Made by a program: the position numbers and the translations under genes. DNA of 63,398 bases from Fen-330 sp050008465 (lineage in GTDB: Bacteria > Acidobacteriota > Terriglobia > Bryobacterales > Bryobacteraceae). A model generated the notes under the pieces. The model was not told the origin of the DNA, searched no databases, and saw only the letters and a program-made list of their open reading frames with translations. The stretch is taken from NCBI GenBank assembly GCA_050008465.1, contig JBEKMO010000023.1:1-63398 (forward strand), in the 5' to 3' direction. Below, piece after piece: positions 42,294 to 53,400 of this stretch. The stretch's first letter is position 1, and every line of letters begins with the position of its first letter.

Positions 42294-43538
42294 ATGCGAA
42301 TCAGCGATATCCGCGCTACCACGGTGACCGTTCCGCTGGAGGCGCCGTTGCGCCACGCCAACGGGTGCCACTGGGGCCGCTTCGTGCGCACCATTGTCGA
42401 GGTCGAGACGGATGACGGACTGGTCGGCTTGGGGGAGATGGGCGGCGGAGGGGAATCGGCGGAAGCGGTATTCCGCGCCATGAAGGGCTACCTGCTGGGA
42501 CACGATCCCGCCCGGCTCGAAGAAATGCGATTCCTGATCGCCAACCCGACGGCCTCGCTATACAACAATCGCACGCAGGTGGTGGCCGCGCTCGAATTCG
42601 CGTGTCTGGACATCCTGGGCCAGGCCTGGGGAGTCCCGGTCTCGGAGATCCTCGGCGGCCGCTTGCGCGAGCGCGTCCCTTTTGCCTCCTATTGTTTCTT
42701 CCGCTACCCCAATCCGGCCACCGGCGAGGGGGAAGTGCGCACCATCGACCAGGTGATCGAGAACGCACGCGCACTCAAGCGGAAGCACGGATTCGCTACG
42801 CACAAGGTGAAGGGCGGCGTCTTCCATCCGGACTACGAACTCGAGGTCTACCGCGCGCTGGCCGGCGCGTTTCCCGAGGACCGCGTGCGGTTCGATCCCA
42901 ACGCGGTCTGGTCCACCGAACAGGCCATCCGCTTTGGCCAGGCCATCGAGGGACTGCGCAACGATTACCTCGAAGATCCGGTCTTCGGCCTGAATGGCAT
43001 GCGGCGCACCCGGCAGATGGTGCGGGTGCCGCTCGCGACGAATACGGTGGTCGTGAACTTCGAGCAGCTCGCGGCCAACGCGCTAGACACCGCCGTGGAT
43101 GTCATCCTGCTGGATACGACGTTCTGGGGCGGCATTCGCGCCTGCATCAAGGCCGCCGGCGTCTGCGAGACCTTTCAACTCGGCGTCGCCGTGCATTCCT
43201 CCGGCGAATTGGGGATACAACTGGCGACCATGCTGCACCTGGGCGCGGTGATTCCCAATCTCTCGTTTGCGGCCGACGCCCATTACCATCACCTGACGGA
43301 CGACATCATCGAGGGCGGGCCGATGCGCTACCAGAACGGATCGATCGCCGTGCCCACCAGCCCCGGCTTAGGGGTGAAGTTGAACCGGGACAAGCTGCGG
43401 CAGTACCGCGAACTGTACCAACGACTCGGCAACTACCCGTACGATCAAGACCCGTCCCGCCCGGGCTGGACACCGCTGCTGCCCAACGACCGCTGGGCCG
43501 ATCCGAACGATGATCGTGCGCCGAAAATCCCATATTGA
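42294..43538 (+). CDS. Mandelate racemase/glucarate dehydratase-type enolase-superfamily enzyme
   Basis: The 414-residue protein has the N-terminal capping domain and a modified TIM barrel. The KxK catalytic motif (THKVKGG, about 165-171), the metal-binding acidic residues (RFDPNAVW; YLEDPVFG; NFEQLA region) and the His in VAVHSSGELG are visible. The His-containing segment and length fit glucarate/galactarate-dehydratase-like members, which remove water from sugar diacids to 5-keto-4-deoxyglucarate. It begins the polysaccharide locus, 37 nt upstream of GH67. The exact acid sugar is not decided by the sequence. Confidence 0.82.
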   Translation: MRISDIRATTVTVPLEAPLRHANGCHWGRFVRTIVEVETDDGLVGLGEMGGGGESAEAVFRAMKGYLLGHDPARLEEMRFLIANPTASLYNNRTQVVAALEFACLDILGQAWGVPVSEILGGRLRERVPFASYCFFRYPNPATGEGEVRTIDQVIENARALKRKHGFATHKVKGGVFHPDYELEVYRALAGAFPEDRVRFDPNAVWSTEQAIRFGQAIEGLRNDYLEDPVFGLNGMRRTRQMVRVPLATNTVVVNFEQLAANALDTAVDVILLDTTFWGGIRACIKAAGVCETFQLGVAVHSSGELGIQLATMLHLGAVIPNLSFAADAHYHHLTDDIIEGGPMRYQNGSIAVPTSPGLGVKLNRDKLRQYRELYQRLGNYPYDQDPSRPGWTPLLPNDRWADPNDDRAPKIPY

Positions 43539-43541
43539 GTG

Positions 43542-43563
43542 GGGCAGGCGGTTTCGCCTGCCC
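43542..43563. repeat. REP-like hairpin directly in front of the GH67 ribosome site
   Basis: GGGCAGGCG-gttt-CGCCTGCCC is a perfect 9-bp hairpin. AGAGGAG (43564-43570) follows at once and the ATG at 43576. The reverse complement recurs at 54575-54594, so this is a dispersed element that has become part of the leader between the dehydratase and GH67 genes. It could trim expression of the second gene. Confidence 0.7.
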
Positions 43564-43575
43564 AGAGGAGTCGAA

Positions 43576-46053
43576 ATGCGGATACTGACCTTGGCGCTGG
43601 CTCTTGCCGCACTGGTTCCACTGCGCGCCGAAACGGGGCGCGGCGCTTGGTTGCGGTACACGGAGATCGGCGGCGACCGCTACGGCGCGCTGCCCGCCAC
43701 GGTGGTCGCGCTCGGAGATTCCGTGGTGATCCAGGCGGCGCAGCAGGAGCTGATCCGCGGCGTCCGTGGAATGCTTGGCAGAACGCTACGCATCGAGACT
43801 CGTCCACTCAAAGAGAGCGCCATCGTTCTGGGTACGTTCAGCGCCATCGGCCTGACGGCGGATCTCACGGAAGATGCCTACTGGCTCAAGACGGTGACCA
43901 TCGAGGGCCACCCGTGTCTGGTTGTCGCGGCGTCCAACGATCGCGGGGTGCTGTACGGTGTGTTCGCGCTGCTGCGGAAGATGGGGCTCGGGGAATCGAT
44001 CTCGCCGCTCGACGAGAAGCAGGTTCCCTACGCGCCGGTGCGCTGGGTCAACGAATGGAACAACCTGGACGGGAGCATCGAGCGCGGCTATGCCGGGCCA
44101 TCCATTTTCTTCGAGAAGGACGACGTGCGCGCCGATCTGGGCCGTGTGCGGGACTACGCCCGGCTGCTGGCGTCGCTGGGCATCAACGGTTGCACGGTCA
44201 ACAACGTCAATGCCAATCCGCGCGTGATCACAACCGGGTTTCTGCCCCAACTGGCGCGCCTTGCCGAGGTGTTCCGCCCCTGGGGCGTCCGGCTCTCGGT
44301 GTCCATCGATTTCAGCAGCCCAAAACTCCTGGGCGGCCTGGACACCTTCGACCCATTGGACGCGCGCGTGGCCGGGTGGTGGAAGAACAAGGCCGATGAG
44401 ATCTACCGGGCGATCCCGGATTTCGGCGGCTTCCTGCTGAAGGCGGACTCGGAGGGCCGCCTCGGCCCCTCCACCTACGGCCGCACGCACGCCGACGCCG
44501 CGAACGTCATTGCGCGCGCGCTCAAACCGCACGGCGGCCTCCTCTTCTACCGGGGTTTCGTCTACGACCATCACATGGACTGGCGCAACCTGAAGAACGA
44601 CCGGGCCCGCGCGGCTTACGACAACTTCCACGCGCTGGACGGCCAGTTCGAAGACAACGCCGTCATCCAGATCAAGAACGGGCCGATCGATTTCCAGGTG
44701 CGGGAGCCGGCTTCGCCGCTGTTCGCCGCGCTCGAGAGGACCAACCAGGTGGTGGAGCTTCAGATCACGCAGGAGTATTTCGGCCAGGCGCGCCACATGG
44801 TCTTCCTGGCGCCGATGTGGAAAGAGGTGCTCGACTTCGACATGCACGCCAAGGGTCCGGGAACGCCGGTGAAGGCGCTGGTCGCCGGGAAGACCTTCCG
44901 CCGGCCGGTGGGCGGATTTGTCGGCGTCTCGAACGTAGGGCTCGACGTCAACTGGACCGGCCATCACCTCTCCCAGGCCAACCTCTACGGCTTCGGCCGC
45001 CTGGCGTGGAATCCGGATCTGAGCGCGAAACAGATCGCGGATGAGTGGACCCGGCTCACCTTCGGCGACGACGCGCGGGTGGTCGAGACCATCGCCGCCA
45101 TGCAGCTTCATTCCTGGCGCACCTATGAGAACTACACCGGACCGCTGGGCGCGCAAACGTTGACCGATATCACGGGCAGTCACTTCGGCCCCGCTGTCGA
45201 GGCCTCCGAGCGCAATGGCTGGGGCCAGTGGCATCGCGCCGACGAAAAGGGCATCGGCATGGACCGCACCCTGGCCACCGGCACCGGCTTCATTGGCCAG
45301 TACCGGCCACCCGTGGCTGGCATCTACGAGTCGCTCGCGACCTGTCCGGACGAGCTGCTGCTGTGGATGCACCACGTCCCCTACACCTACGTCCTCCATT
45401 CCGGGAAGACCGTGATTCAGCACATCTACGACACGCACTATCAAGGGGCGGAGGAAGCTGGGGAGTTCGTGCGCCAATGGAAGTCGCTCAAGGGGCGGAT
45501 CGACGAACAACGCTATCTGGAGGTGCTGGCGCGCCTGGAGTTTCAGGCGGGGCACGCGCAGGTGTGGCGCGACGCCGTGAACACCTGGTTCCTGCGCACC
45601 TCCGGCATCCCCGACGCGAAAGGCCGCGCGGGCCACTTCCCGAGTCGCCGGGAAGCCGAAGCCATGAAGCTGGAGGGCTACCAGGTGGTGGACGTAACGC
45701 CCTGGGAAGCGGCCTCGGGCAGCCAGGCCGTCGAGTGCGCCAGCCCCCGCCGGCAGTGCTCCGCCAGTTTCCGATACGACGGCAAGCCGGGCTGGTTCGA
45801 TCTGACCGTCCAGTATTTCGATCAAAACAACGGCGTCTCGCGGTTCCGCGTGTTCCTGGGCAGCCAGCTTGTCGGCGACTGGGCGGCCGACGATCACCTC
45901 CCGGCCACCAGCATCAACGCACACTCGTCGACTCGCCGGATTATCACCGGGCTGGCGCTGCGCCCCGGAGACGAGATCCGGATCGAAGGGGCGCCGGATG
46001 GCGGGGAAACGGCCGCGCTGGACTATGTGGAGATCCATCCGGCCCGCAACTGA
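43576..46053 (+). CDS. Alpha-glucuronidase, glycoside hydrolase family 67
   Basis: GH67 removes (4-O-methyl-)D-glucuronic acid from the non-reducing end of aldouronic acids released from glucuronoxylan. The 825-residue protein has a signal peptide (MRILTLALALAALVPLRAE), the N-terminal alpha/beta domain, the catalytic barrel and a C-terminal domain. The predicted acid is Glu293 (KADSEGRLGP) and the base pair Asp372 (NGPIDFQVREP) and Glu400 (LQITQEYFG), with the same 79 and 28 residue spacings as characterised GH67 enzymes. AGAGGAG ribosome site. Export is unusual, since many GH67 are cytoplasmic. Confidence 0.95.
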   Translation: MRILTLALALAALVPLRAETGRGAWLRYTEIGGDRYGALPATVVALGDSVVIQAAQQELIRGVRGMLGRTLRIETRPLKESAIVLGTFSAIGLTADLTEDAYWLKTVTIEGHPCLVVAASNDRGVLYGVFALLRKMGLGESISPLDEKQVPYAPVRWVNEWNNLDGSIERGYAGPSIFFEKDDVRADLGRVRDYARLLASLGINGCTVNNVNANPRVITTGFLPQLARLAEVFRPWGVRLSVSIDFSSPKLLGGLDTFDPLDARVAGWWKNKADEIYRAIPDFGGFLLKADSEGRLGPSTYGRTHADAANVIARALKPHGGLLFYRGFVYDHHMDWRNLKNDRARAAYDNFHALDGQFEDNAVIQIKNGPIDFQVREPASPLFAALERTNQVVELQITQEYFGQARHMVFLAPMWKEVLDFDMHAKGPGTPVKALVAGKTFRRPVGGFVGVSNVGLDVNWTGHHLSQANLYGFGRLAWNPDLSAKQIADEWTRLTFGDDARVVETIAAMQLHSWRTYENYTGPLGAQTLTDITGSHFGPAVEASERNGWGQWHRADEKGIGMDRTLATGTGFIGQYRPPVAGIYESLATCPDELLLWMHHVPYTYVLHSGKTVIQHIYDTHYQGAEEAGEFVRQWKSLKGRIDEQRYLEVLARLEFQAGHAQVWRDAVNTWFLRTSGIPDAKGRAGHFPSRREAEAMKLEGYQVVDVTPWEAASGSQAVECASPRRQCSASFRYDGKPGWFDLTVQYFDQNNGVSRFRVFLGSQLVGDWAADDHLPATSINAHSSTRRIITGLALRPGDEIRIEGAPDGGETAALDYVEIHPARN

Positions 46054-46075
46054 GACCGGTCTTCCGAGGCTCTAT

Positions 46076-46411
46076 TCATTTGCGCACGAGCTCGCGGATC
46101 CTCGCCACCAGATCCCTGAGAAACTGCTCCTGTTTTGCGTTGGGCTCTCGCGAGACGTAAGGAAGAATCGCCCACTCCAGCGCCAGGCACGTGCGCAGCT
46201 CTGCCAGCTTCTCCGGCAGCGCGCCGCGTTGGGCGTAGTTCTCAATGCAGTTCCCCAGCATCTCCTGTGATTTCGTGAAGTACTCCGCGCCCCACGCATC
46301 GCTCCAGTAGGCGGCAGGCTCGAACGTTTCGGCGAAGCGGCCAATCGCTCGCAATTCGGCGTCCGGAGCCGGAATGTCGGTTTCCTTCAACTCCTCGTTG
46401 CTGATGTTCAC
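46076..46411 (-). CDS. Hypothetical acidic protein
   Basis: The 111-residue protein starts at GTG 46411 (NISNEELKETDIPAPDAELRA), contains EAEYFTKSQEMLGN-like helical sequence and ends in ELVRK. It has no signal peptide and is entirely helical. It lies between GH67 and the CE15 esterase but on the opposite strand, with its own upstream TACACT hexamer. No family is recognised; its helix-rich form and length are compatible with a small protein-protein interaction domain. Confidence 0.5.
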   Translation of the reverse strand: MNISNEELKETDIPAPDAELRAIGRFAETFEPAAYWSDAWGAEYFTKSQEMLGNCIENYAQRGALPEKLAELRTCLALEWAILPYVSREPNAKQEQFLRDLVARIRELVRK

Positions 46412-46456
46412 AGTGTACTCTCACCCTCACCGCATTCTGCGAAGCTCTGTAACTCC

Positions 46457-46462
46457 TATAAT
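46457..46462 (+). promoter_or_regulatory. Perfect -10 TATAAT of the CE15 gene (leaderless GTG)
   Basis: TATAAT ends 6 nt before GTG 46469. With transcription starting 7 nt after the hexamer the message would begin at the start codon. No -35 or ribosome site is visible. Confidence 0.6.
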
Positions 46463-46468
46463 GAACTC

Positions 46469-47821
<1,353 letters not shown>

Positions 47822-47856
47822 GGCCAGCTTTCCTGGACACGCTGAAGGAGGTCCTC

Positions 47857-49098
47857 TTGAAGAAGAACTGGATTCTAGCCGCCTGGCTGCTCGGCAGCGC
47901 ACTCGTGACGCCGGCGCTTGCCGGCGAGCGCGGGCCGGGCGCGATAGACGAGGGTGGTCGCTGGGTAGGCGCCTGGGCGTCGGCGCAACAGCGGGCGGAT
48001 GCCACAAACCTACCGCCAGCGCCGGGCTTCGCGGACAGCACGCTACGGCAGATCGTGCATGTCTCGATCGGGGGGAAGAAGATGCGGGTGCGGTTTTCCA
48101 ATGAGTTCGGGGACGCCGCACTCACCATCCCCTCGGCCCATGTGGCTCTGGCCGGCGCTGGCGGCGCGATCCGGCCGGAGAGCGACAAGCGACTGACCTT
48201 CGACGGCCAGCCCTCCGTGACGATTCCGCCGGGAGCGCCGATGTTCTCCGATCCTGTCGACTTTGACCTGGCTGCCCTGTCCGACCTTGCCGTGACGATC
48301 CGCCTGCAAGGTGCGCCGAATGACGTCACAACGCACCCCGGCGCCCGGGCTACCTCGTATCTTCAGGCCGGCGACGCGGCTTCGGCTGCGGAGCTGCCAA
48401 CGGCCGCGCGGACTAGCCACTGGTATTTCCTCAGCGGCGTCGATGTGCTGGTCAAAAACCGCGGCGCGGCGGTTGTGACGCTTGGCGACTCGATCACCGA
48501 CGGGAGGGGCTCGACGACGGACCAGAACGGCCGCTGGCCGGACGCTCTGGCTCGCCGCCTGCAAGCGAACAGAAGCACGGCAGGCATCGGAGTATTGAAT
48601 GCCGGAATTGGCGGCAACCGCGTGCTGAACGATGGCTTGGGCCCGAACGCTCTGGCGCGGCTGGATCGCGACGTGCTCTCGCAAAGCGGCGTCCGCTGGC
48701 TGATCGTGCTCGAGGGGATCAACGATCTCGGAACCCGCACCAACGCTCGCGCGCGCAAGGAACATGCGGCGACGGCTCGGGAATTGATCGGCGCGTACCA
48801 GCAGATCGTTCTTCGGGCGCATGCCCAAAACATCCGCGTCTACGGAGCGACCATTCTGCCGTGCGAAGGATCGAGCTATTTCAATCCGGACCTCGAGGCC
48901 GACCGCCAGGCGATCAACCTCTGGATTCGTACCAGCGGCCGACTTGACGGTGTGATCGATTTCGATGCGGCGGCGCGCGATCCGCGCAAGCCTTCGCAGC
49001 TCGCGGCGGCAGCGGACAGCGGCGATCGCCTGCACCCGGCTGACGCGGGCTACAAGATCATGGCCGACGCCATCGACCTGAAACTGTTCGCGAAGTAG
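47857..49098 (+). CDS. SGNH/GDSL-family secreted esterase
   Basis: The 413-residue protein has a signal peptide (MKKNWILAAWLLGSALVTPALA), an N-terminal beta domain of about 180 residues (WVGAWASAQQ... VRFSNEFG), and an SGNH hydrolase domain: block I GDSITDG (Ser212), NAGIGGNR (Gly), GIND (Asn), and Asp390-x-x-His393 (DRLHP). Such proteins deacetylate plant polysaccharides or hydrolyse lipids; in this locus an acetylxylan esterase role is plausible. AAGGAGG precedes the ATG. It follows CE15 by 35 nt and likely shares its message. Confidence 0.88.
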   Translation: MKKNWILAAWLLGSALVTPALAGERGPGAIDEGGRWVGAWASAQQRADATNLPPAPGFADSTLRQIVHVSIGGKKMRVRFSNEFGDAALTIPSAHVALAGAGGAIRPESDKRLTFDGQPSVTIPPGAPMFSDPVDFDLAALSDLAVTIRLQGAPNDVTTHPGARATSYLQAGDAASAAELPTAARTSHWYFLSGVDVLVKNRGAAVVTLGDSITDGRGSTTDQNGRWPDALARRLQANRSTAGIGVLNAGIGGNRVLNDGLGPNALARLDRDVLSQSGVRWLIVLEGINDLGTRTNARARKEHAATARELIGAYQQIVLRAHAQNIRVYGATILPCEGSSYFNPDLEADRQAINLWIRTSGRLDGVIDFDAAARDPRKPSQLAAAADSGDRLHPADAGYKIMADAIDLKLFAK

Positions 49099-49140
49099 GT
49101 CCGTGACCGCGAGAGTCGGTGCTACTGCGAAACCGCGCGC

Positions 49141-50175
49141 TCAGGCCGGCACTAATACACCCGCCAGAGCCCGCAGGTTCTCCCGCGGCATCCCCGGACT
49201 GACTCCGCCCCCCACCGACAGGATCAGCCCCTGCCCTTCACTCTTGGCCAGCACCTCGCGCGCCGACTGTGCCACCATCTCCGGCGTCCCCCGTACCCCT
49301 ACCTCCAGCGGCGGAACGTTCCCCATCAGGCACAGCCGCCCGTCGGTCTTTTGCCGTGCTTCCCGCACGTCCACCTGGTGGCTCCAGTTCAGCACGTCGA
49401 ATCCCGTCCCCGCCAGATCCCCCAGGAACGGCCGCACGTTGGCGTCGTTGTGGTACACCTTGACCCAGCCAGAAGGAAAGGCCTCGCAGATCTGCTTCAG
49501 ATACGGATGCGCGAATTCCCGATACGAGCGCGCCGACAGGAATCCCGCGATGTCGTCCAGCACCAGAATCCCTTCCACCGTCTCCCCGATCACCTCGGCT
49601 TGCGCCTTCAGCCAGTCGATCACCGTCCGGGTGGTCAACTCCAGCAGCGCGTGAACCCCCTCCGGGCTCTCCGCGATATCCAGCATGAACTCCGATACAC
49701 CCCGCAGAAACGACGCCAGGCACAGCGGACCCCGCGCTGCCACCACCGGAATGGTGTAGCCGGCTTCCAGGATGCGCGGCTTGTGCATCCGGTAGCGCTG
49801 CAACGCAAACGGCATCAGCCCGTCGCTGTATGGGTCCACCTCCGCCAGCGTGCTCACGTCCTCCAGGCGCATCAGAACCGGCGACTGCGTCGGCGGCTGG
49901 TCCGGCTGAAAGTGAATCCGGCTGCCGAATGCCGAGGGCTCGATCGCCATCCCGTATTCCACCCACCAGGAGGGGAAGAAGATGATCTCGGGAAACTCCC
50001 GCATGATCCCCAGGTTGGCCTGAAACCAGAGCTCCGGGTCCAGGTAATACTCCAGGTGGCTGACCCCGATGTAGCCCGGAATCCAGGGACTGTCGATGAT
50101 CAGCGCCACCGGCGTCCCCGCGCCGGGACAGCGCTTGGCCGCCTTCTTGAATGTTTCCCACTGTTCGGGACGCAT
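49141..50175 (-). CDS. Uroporphyrinogen decarboxylase (URO-D) family protein
   Basis: The 344-residue protein has the URO-D TIM-barrel pattern of the methyltransferase-type branch (GYIGVSHLEYYLDPELWFQANL; FHNDANVR type segment VYHNDANVRPFLGDLAGTGFDVLNW; MGNVPPLEVGVRGTPE; LSVGGGVSPGMP). These enzymes bind corrinoid or coenzyme-type substrates and are common next to TonB receptors in Solibacteres; heme synthesis is unlikely here. A corroded second copy lies at 54.4-55.0 kb. The stop codon overlaps nothing; it converges on the SGNH gene. Metal-binding His/Cys residues of the MtaA type are not obvious, so the reaction is not assigned. Confidence 0.78.
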   Translation of the reverse strand: MRPEQWETFKKAAKRCPGAGTPVALIIDSPWIPGYIGVSHLEYYLDPELWFQANLGIMREFPEIIFFPSWWVEYGMAIEPSAFGSRIHFQPDQPPTQSPVLMRLEDVSTLAEVDPYSDGLMPFALQRYRMHKPRILEAGYTIPVVAARGPLCLASFLRGVSEFMLDIAESPEGVHALLELTTRTVIDWLKAQAEVIGETVEGILVLDDIAGFLSARSYREFAHPYLKQICEAFPSGWVKVYHNDANVRPFLGDLAGTGFDVLNWSHQVDVREARQKTDGRLCLMGNVPPLEVGVRGTPEMVAQSAREVLAKSEGQGLILSVGGGVSPGMPRENLRALAGVLVPA

Positions 50176-50283
50176 GACTTACGCGTCGGTCCTTCCGGCC
50201 GAGAATAGCGCGCTAGTTCGTCGTGGCTCGCCAGCGAATCCCGTATCTGCCAGATGATTCGAGATTCGTGAGGAAAACACGAT

Positions 50284-50308
50284 GTGGCCCAGCCGGGCTG
50301 GGCCACAC
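50284..50308. repeat. Perfect palindrome between URO-D and TonB-receptor genes
   Basis: GTGGCCCAGC-cg-GGCTGGGCCAC, a GC-rich hairpin with 10-bp arms and a 2-nt loop region. It may act as a terminator or a REP-like element. Confidence 0.6.
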
Positions 50309-50352
50309 CTATCTGCGAACAACTCAGAATAATACGCCCGTCGCCAAACGCA

Positions 50353-50407
50353 TCTGACGCGGCCCCTCGTCTGACCCCGTGACGAAGCCAGACGAGGAGG
50401 CGTCAGA
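50353..50407 (-). terminator. Composite inverted repeat at the end of the TonB-receptor gene
   Basis: Outer arms TCTGACGC (50353-50360) and GCGTCAGA (50400-50407) enclose inner arms CCTCGTCTG (50365-50373) and CAGACGAGG (50389-50397). All pairs are exact. The 55-bp structure begins 16 bp after the receptor stop codon and is a strong candidate transcription terminator, although no U-tract follows. Confidence 0.5.
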
Positions 50408-50422
50408 CACGCAAACGGCCCA

Positions 50423-53400
50423 CTAGAACGAAACCCTCGCTGAGAACCAGGTCACTCGTTCCCCGCCGGTTCCCGATCCTCGCCCGGCCAGGTTCAACGT
50501 GCCGGTAATCACACCAAAGGCCGCAGCGTTGGTGACATCGGTGCCCGGATTACCGTAGTGCGGCGTGTTCGTCATGCTGAACATCTCCGCCCGGATCTGG
50601 AACTTCACGCGCTCGGTGATCCGGAAGTCGCGAAACACGCTGGCATCCAAGTTGAAGAAACCCGGCCCCCGGATGTCGTTGCGGCCGGTGGTGCCGAAGC
50701 GAATCTGCCCCGCCGGAACCGCGGCGAAGGCAGTCGGGTTGAAGTAGTGACACGACATGTCGGTGGCAGCGCAGCTTGTGCTTGCGCCGACTACTGGCGC
50801 GGGTCCAATCCCGCCCAGGATACTCAGCGGGGCCCACTGATCCGGTGTTTGGGTATTTCCCGGAGCGTTGACCTGACTACCTCCACCACCAAGCGTGATC
50901 GGGTTCCCACTCATCCGGGTCAGCAACCAGTTCAGTTGCCATCCGCCGACTATGGCGCCCGCTATCCCGCTTTTTGCCCATTGCTTCTTCGGCCCGAACG
51001 GCAACTCAATCACTCCGTAGATCGACAGGTTGTGCGTGCGGTCAAAGCTCGCCAACGCCTTGTTTCGAGCCCGGTAGTCCGGATACGGCCAGAACAGGTA
51101 GCCGCCGTTGACCCCGAAGGTTCCGCTCACTTCCTCGTTGTCGTCCCAGTTGATGGCCTTCGAGAACGTGTAATTCAGCCCGATCTGGGAGCCACCCTTC
51201 ATCCGCCACGTGACTTTGGTTTGCAGCGAATCATAGTACATGTTCGCGTCAGGCGACAGGCTGTTCCCGTCTCCCCAGTTCTTGTTAGCCACGGGATACA
51301 ACAAGCGGCCGGCATTGCCGCCATTTATCGGCCCCGGGTTGATGTTCTCGTTCGTGAGCATGCGTATGCCTCGGCTTCCGACGTAGGCCGCCTCAGCCGA
51401 AGCACGTCCGATCTCGCGCTGCAAGGTCAGGTTGTACGAGTGGGTATAGCCGCGCCGGAAGTTAAACGGCACCGTGTTACCCCAACCCACGTTGTTGGGA
51501 AGCGGAATCACTCCCGAACTGATATCCGGCACCGCCACGAAAGGTATTCCCACCGGGAGGCCCGCATAGGGAGCCAGCGTCTCGCCCGTAAGGCTCGCGG
51601 CAGGGCAATACGCCGCGGTGGGGCAGGTACCGGCTGCCATCCAGGTGCTCGTGTTGTCCGAGTTCGTCGTGGCCGGGTAATTGTTCCGGAAGAACCGCCA
51701 GTTGTTGCTATCCGCGCTCATCCCGTACCCGGCTCGGATCACCGTCTTGTCGTTCAGCCGGTAGGCGATTCCCAGGCGTGGAAGAAACAGCCCGTGTCCC
51801 ACGTTAACGCCGTCGTCCAGCGGCACGCTGCCGTTCCCGCCAATGAGGACGTTGCCAGTCTTGGGATCAAAGAGCTTTACCCCGCCGTGGTCGGTGGTGG
51901 CAAAGGGATAGTATTCCCAGCGCACGCCGTAGTTCACCGTCAGCTTGGAAGTGACCTGAAAACTGTCCCGCACATACATGGACCAGGTCTTCCAGCGCAG
52001 TGAGTTTGGATTTGCGTTCTGAACGGCTTTGCCCACCTCCTCGGGCAAGCCCAGCAGGAACTGAGCCAGCGAGTTGGCCTTGTTCGCGGACGCCGCGCCG
52101 CTCAAGGCGGTCACGTTCCCGCTAAACCGGAAGGAGCCCCGCGGGGTCTGGAAGGCCCCACCCTGCGGCTGAAAGTGGTTCTGCCCGCTGCGGGTGTGCT
52201 CGATCCCAAACCGCAGGCCATGCCGCCCTTTCGTCCAACTCAAGTTGGCGTTGGCTACGTACTGGTTGTCCCGGAACAGGAATGGGTTTCCGGTGTCCGA
52301 ATTTCCCATGGAGTTCCAGCTACTGACAATGAAGGCCGGTGTGCCCTGGGTCAAATAGGTATCGCCGTTCGTGCCGGGAATGTGCAGCCCGCTGACCCCG
52401 TAGTTACCCAGGTCGAGATCCGGGGCATACTGGGCGCCGAGCCGCTGCCGCGTGAATCCGGCGTTGATATCGACCAGCATGGTGGGAGATATGGTGTAGG
52501 TTCCGCCCAGCCCCACGTTCTGGATTCTCGAGGGCGCGGTACCCACCTGCCCTCCGCCGGTCGCGCCGCCCATCGCCTGGCCCAGTATCGGCGGATCAAA
52601 GTACGTACTCGGCGAAATACTGTACCGGCCGAATATCGTGGTCTTGTCGCTCGGCAAATAGTTGATTTTCGCGTCGATGGTGTTGCGATCGAGCTTGGCG
52701 GGGCCGATGGCAACGTAGTTGTTGTTAGCCGTCACGCCATCGCTGTTCAGGAAGCCCGCCGTGGGGATTCGGCTAAGAATCGTCTTCACCGCCGGATCGA
52801 TCCGGTTCGCTGGAATAATGTTGCCCGCGAAAGCTGTACGGCCCGTGCCGTTGGCATTGCCGGTATTGGGGTCGTAAACGCACCCCGCTACGTGCGTTAT
52901 ATTGCAGTCGGTTCCGGCGGGTATCGCGGCGGAGAGGTTGGCGTTGCCGGAGGCATCGAATATGCCGGCGGGATTGATCACGGTCTTGGTGGCTTGGGCG
53001 AGCATCCGCCGCTTCGTGGCCTCCCAGTCCGCAAAGAAGAACAGCTTGTTCTTCCGGATCGGGCCGCCAACGCTTCCGCCGTATTGGTTCAGGATGTACT
53101 TCGGCTTGCGGATACCCACCGCTTGGAATCTGTTCAGCGCCCTGAGCGCGTTGTCGGTGTGATACTCGAAGCCGCTTCCGTGGAACTCGTTGGTGCCGGA
53201 CTTGGTCACCACATTGACTGCCGCTCCGTTCGAGTTGCCCTGCTCAGCGTCATACGAATTCGTGACGATACTGACCGACTCGATCGAATCCGTCGGCGGC
53301 ACGTAGGCGCTATTGAATGGCAGCCACATGTAGGTGTTCGAGGCGCCATCAATTCGCGTCAGGTTGTTCTGCATGGAACCGCCGTTCACGTTGGCGGCCA

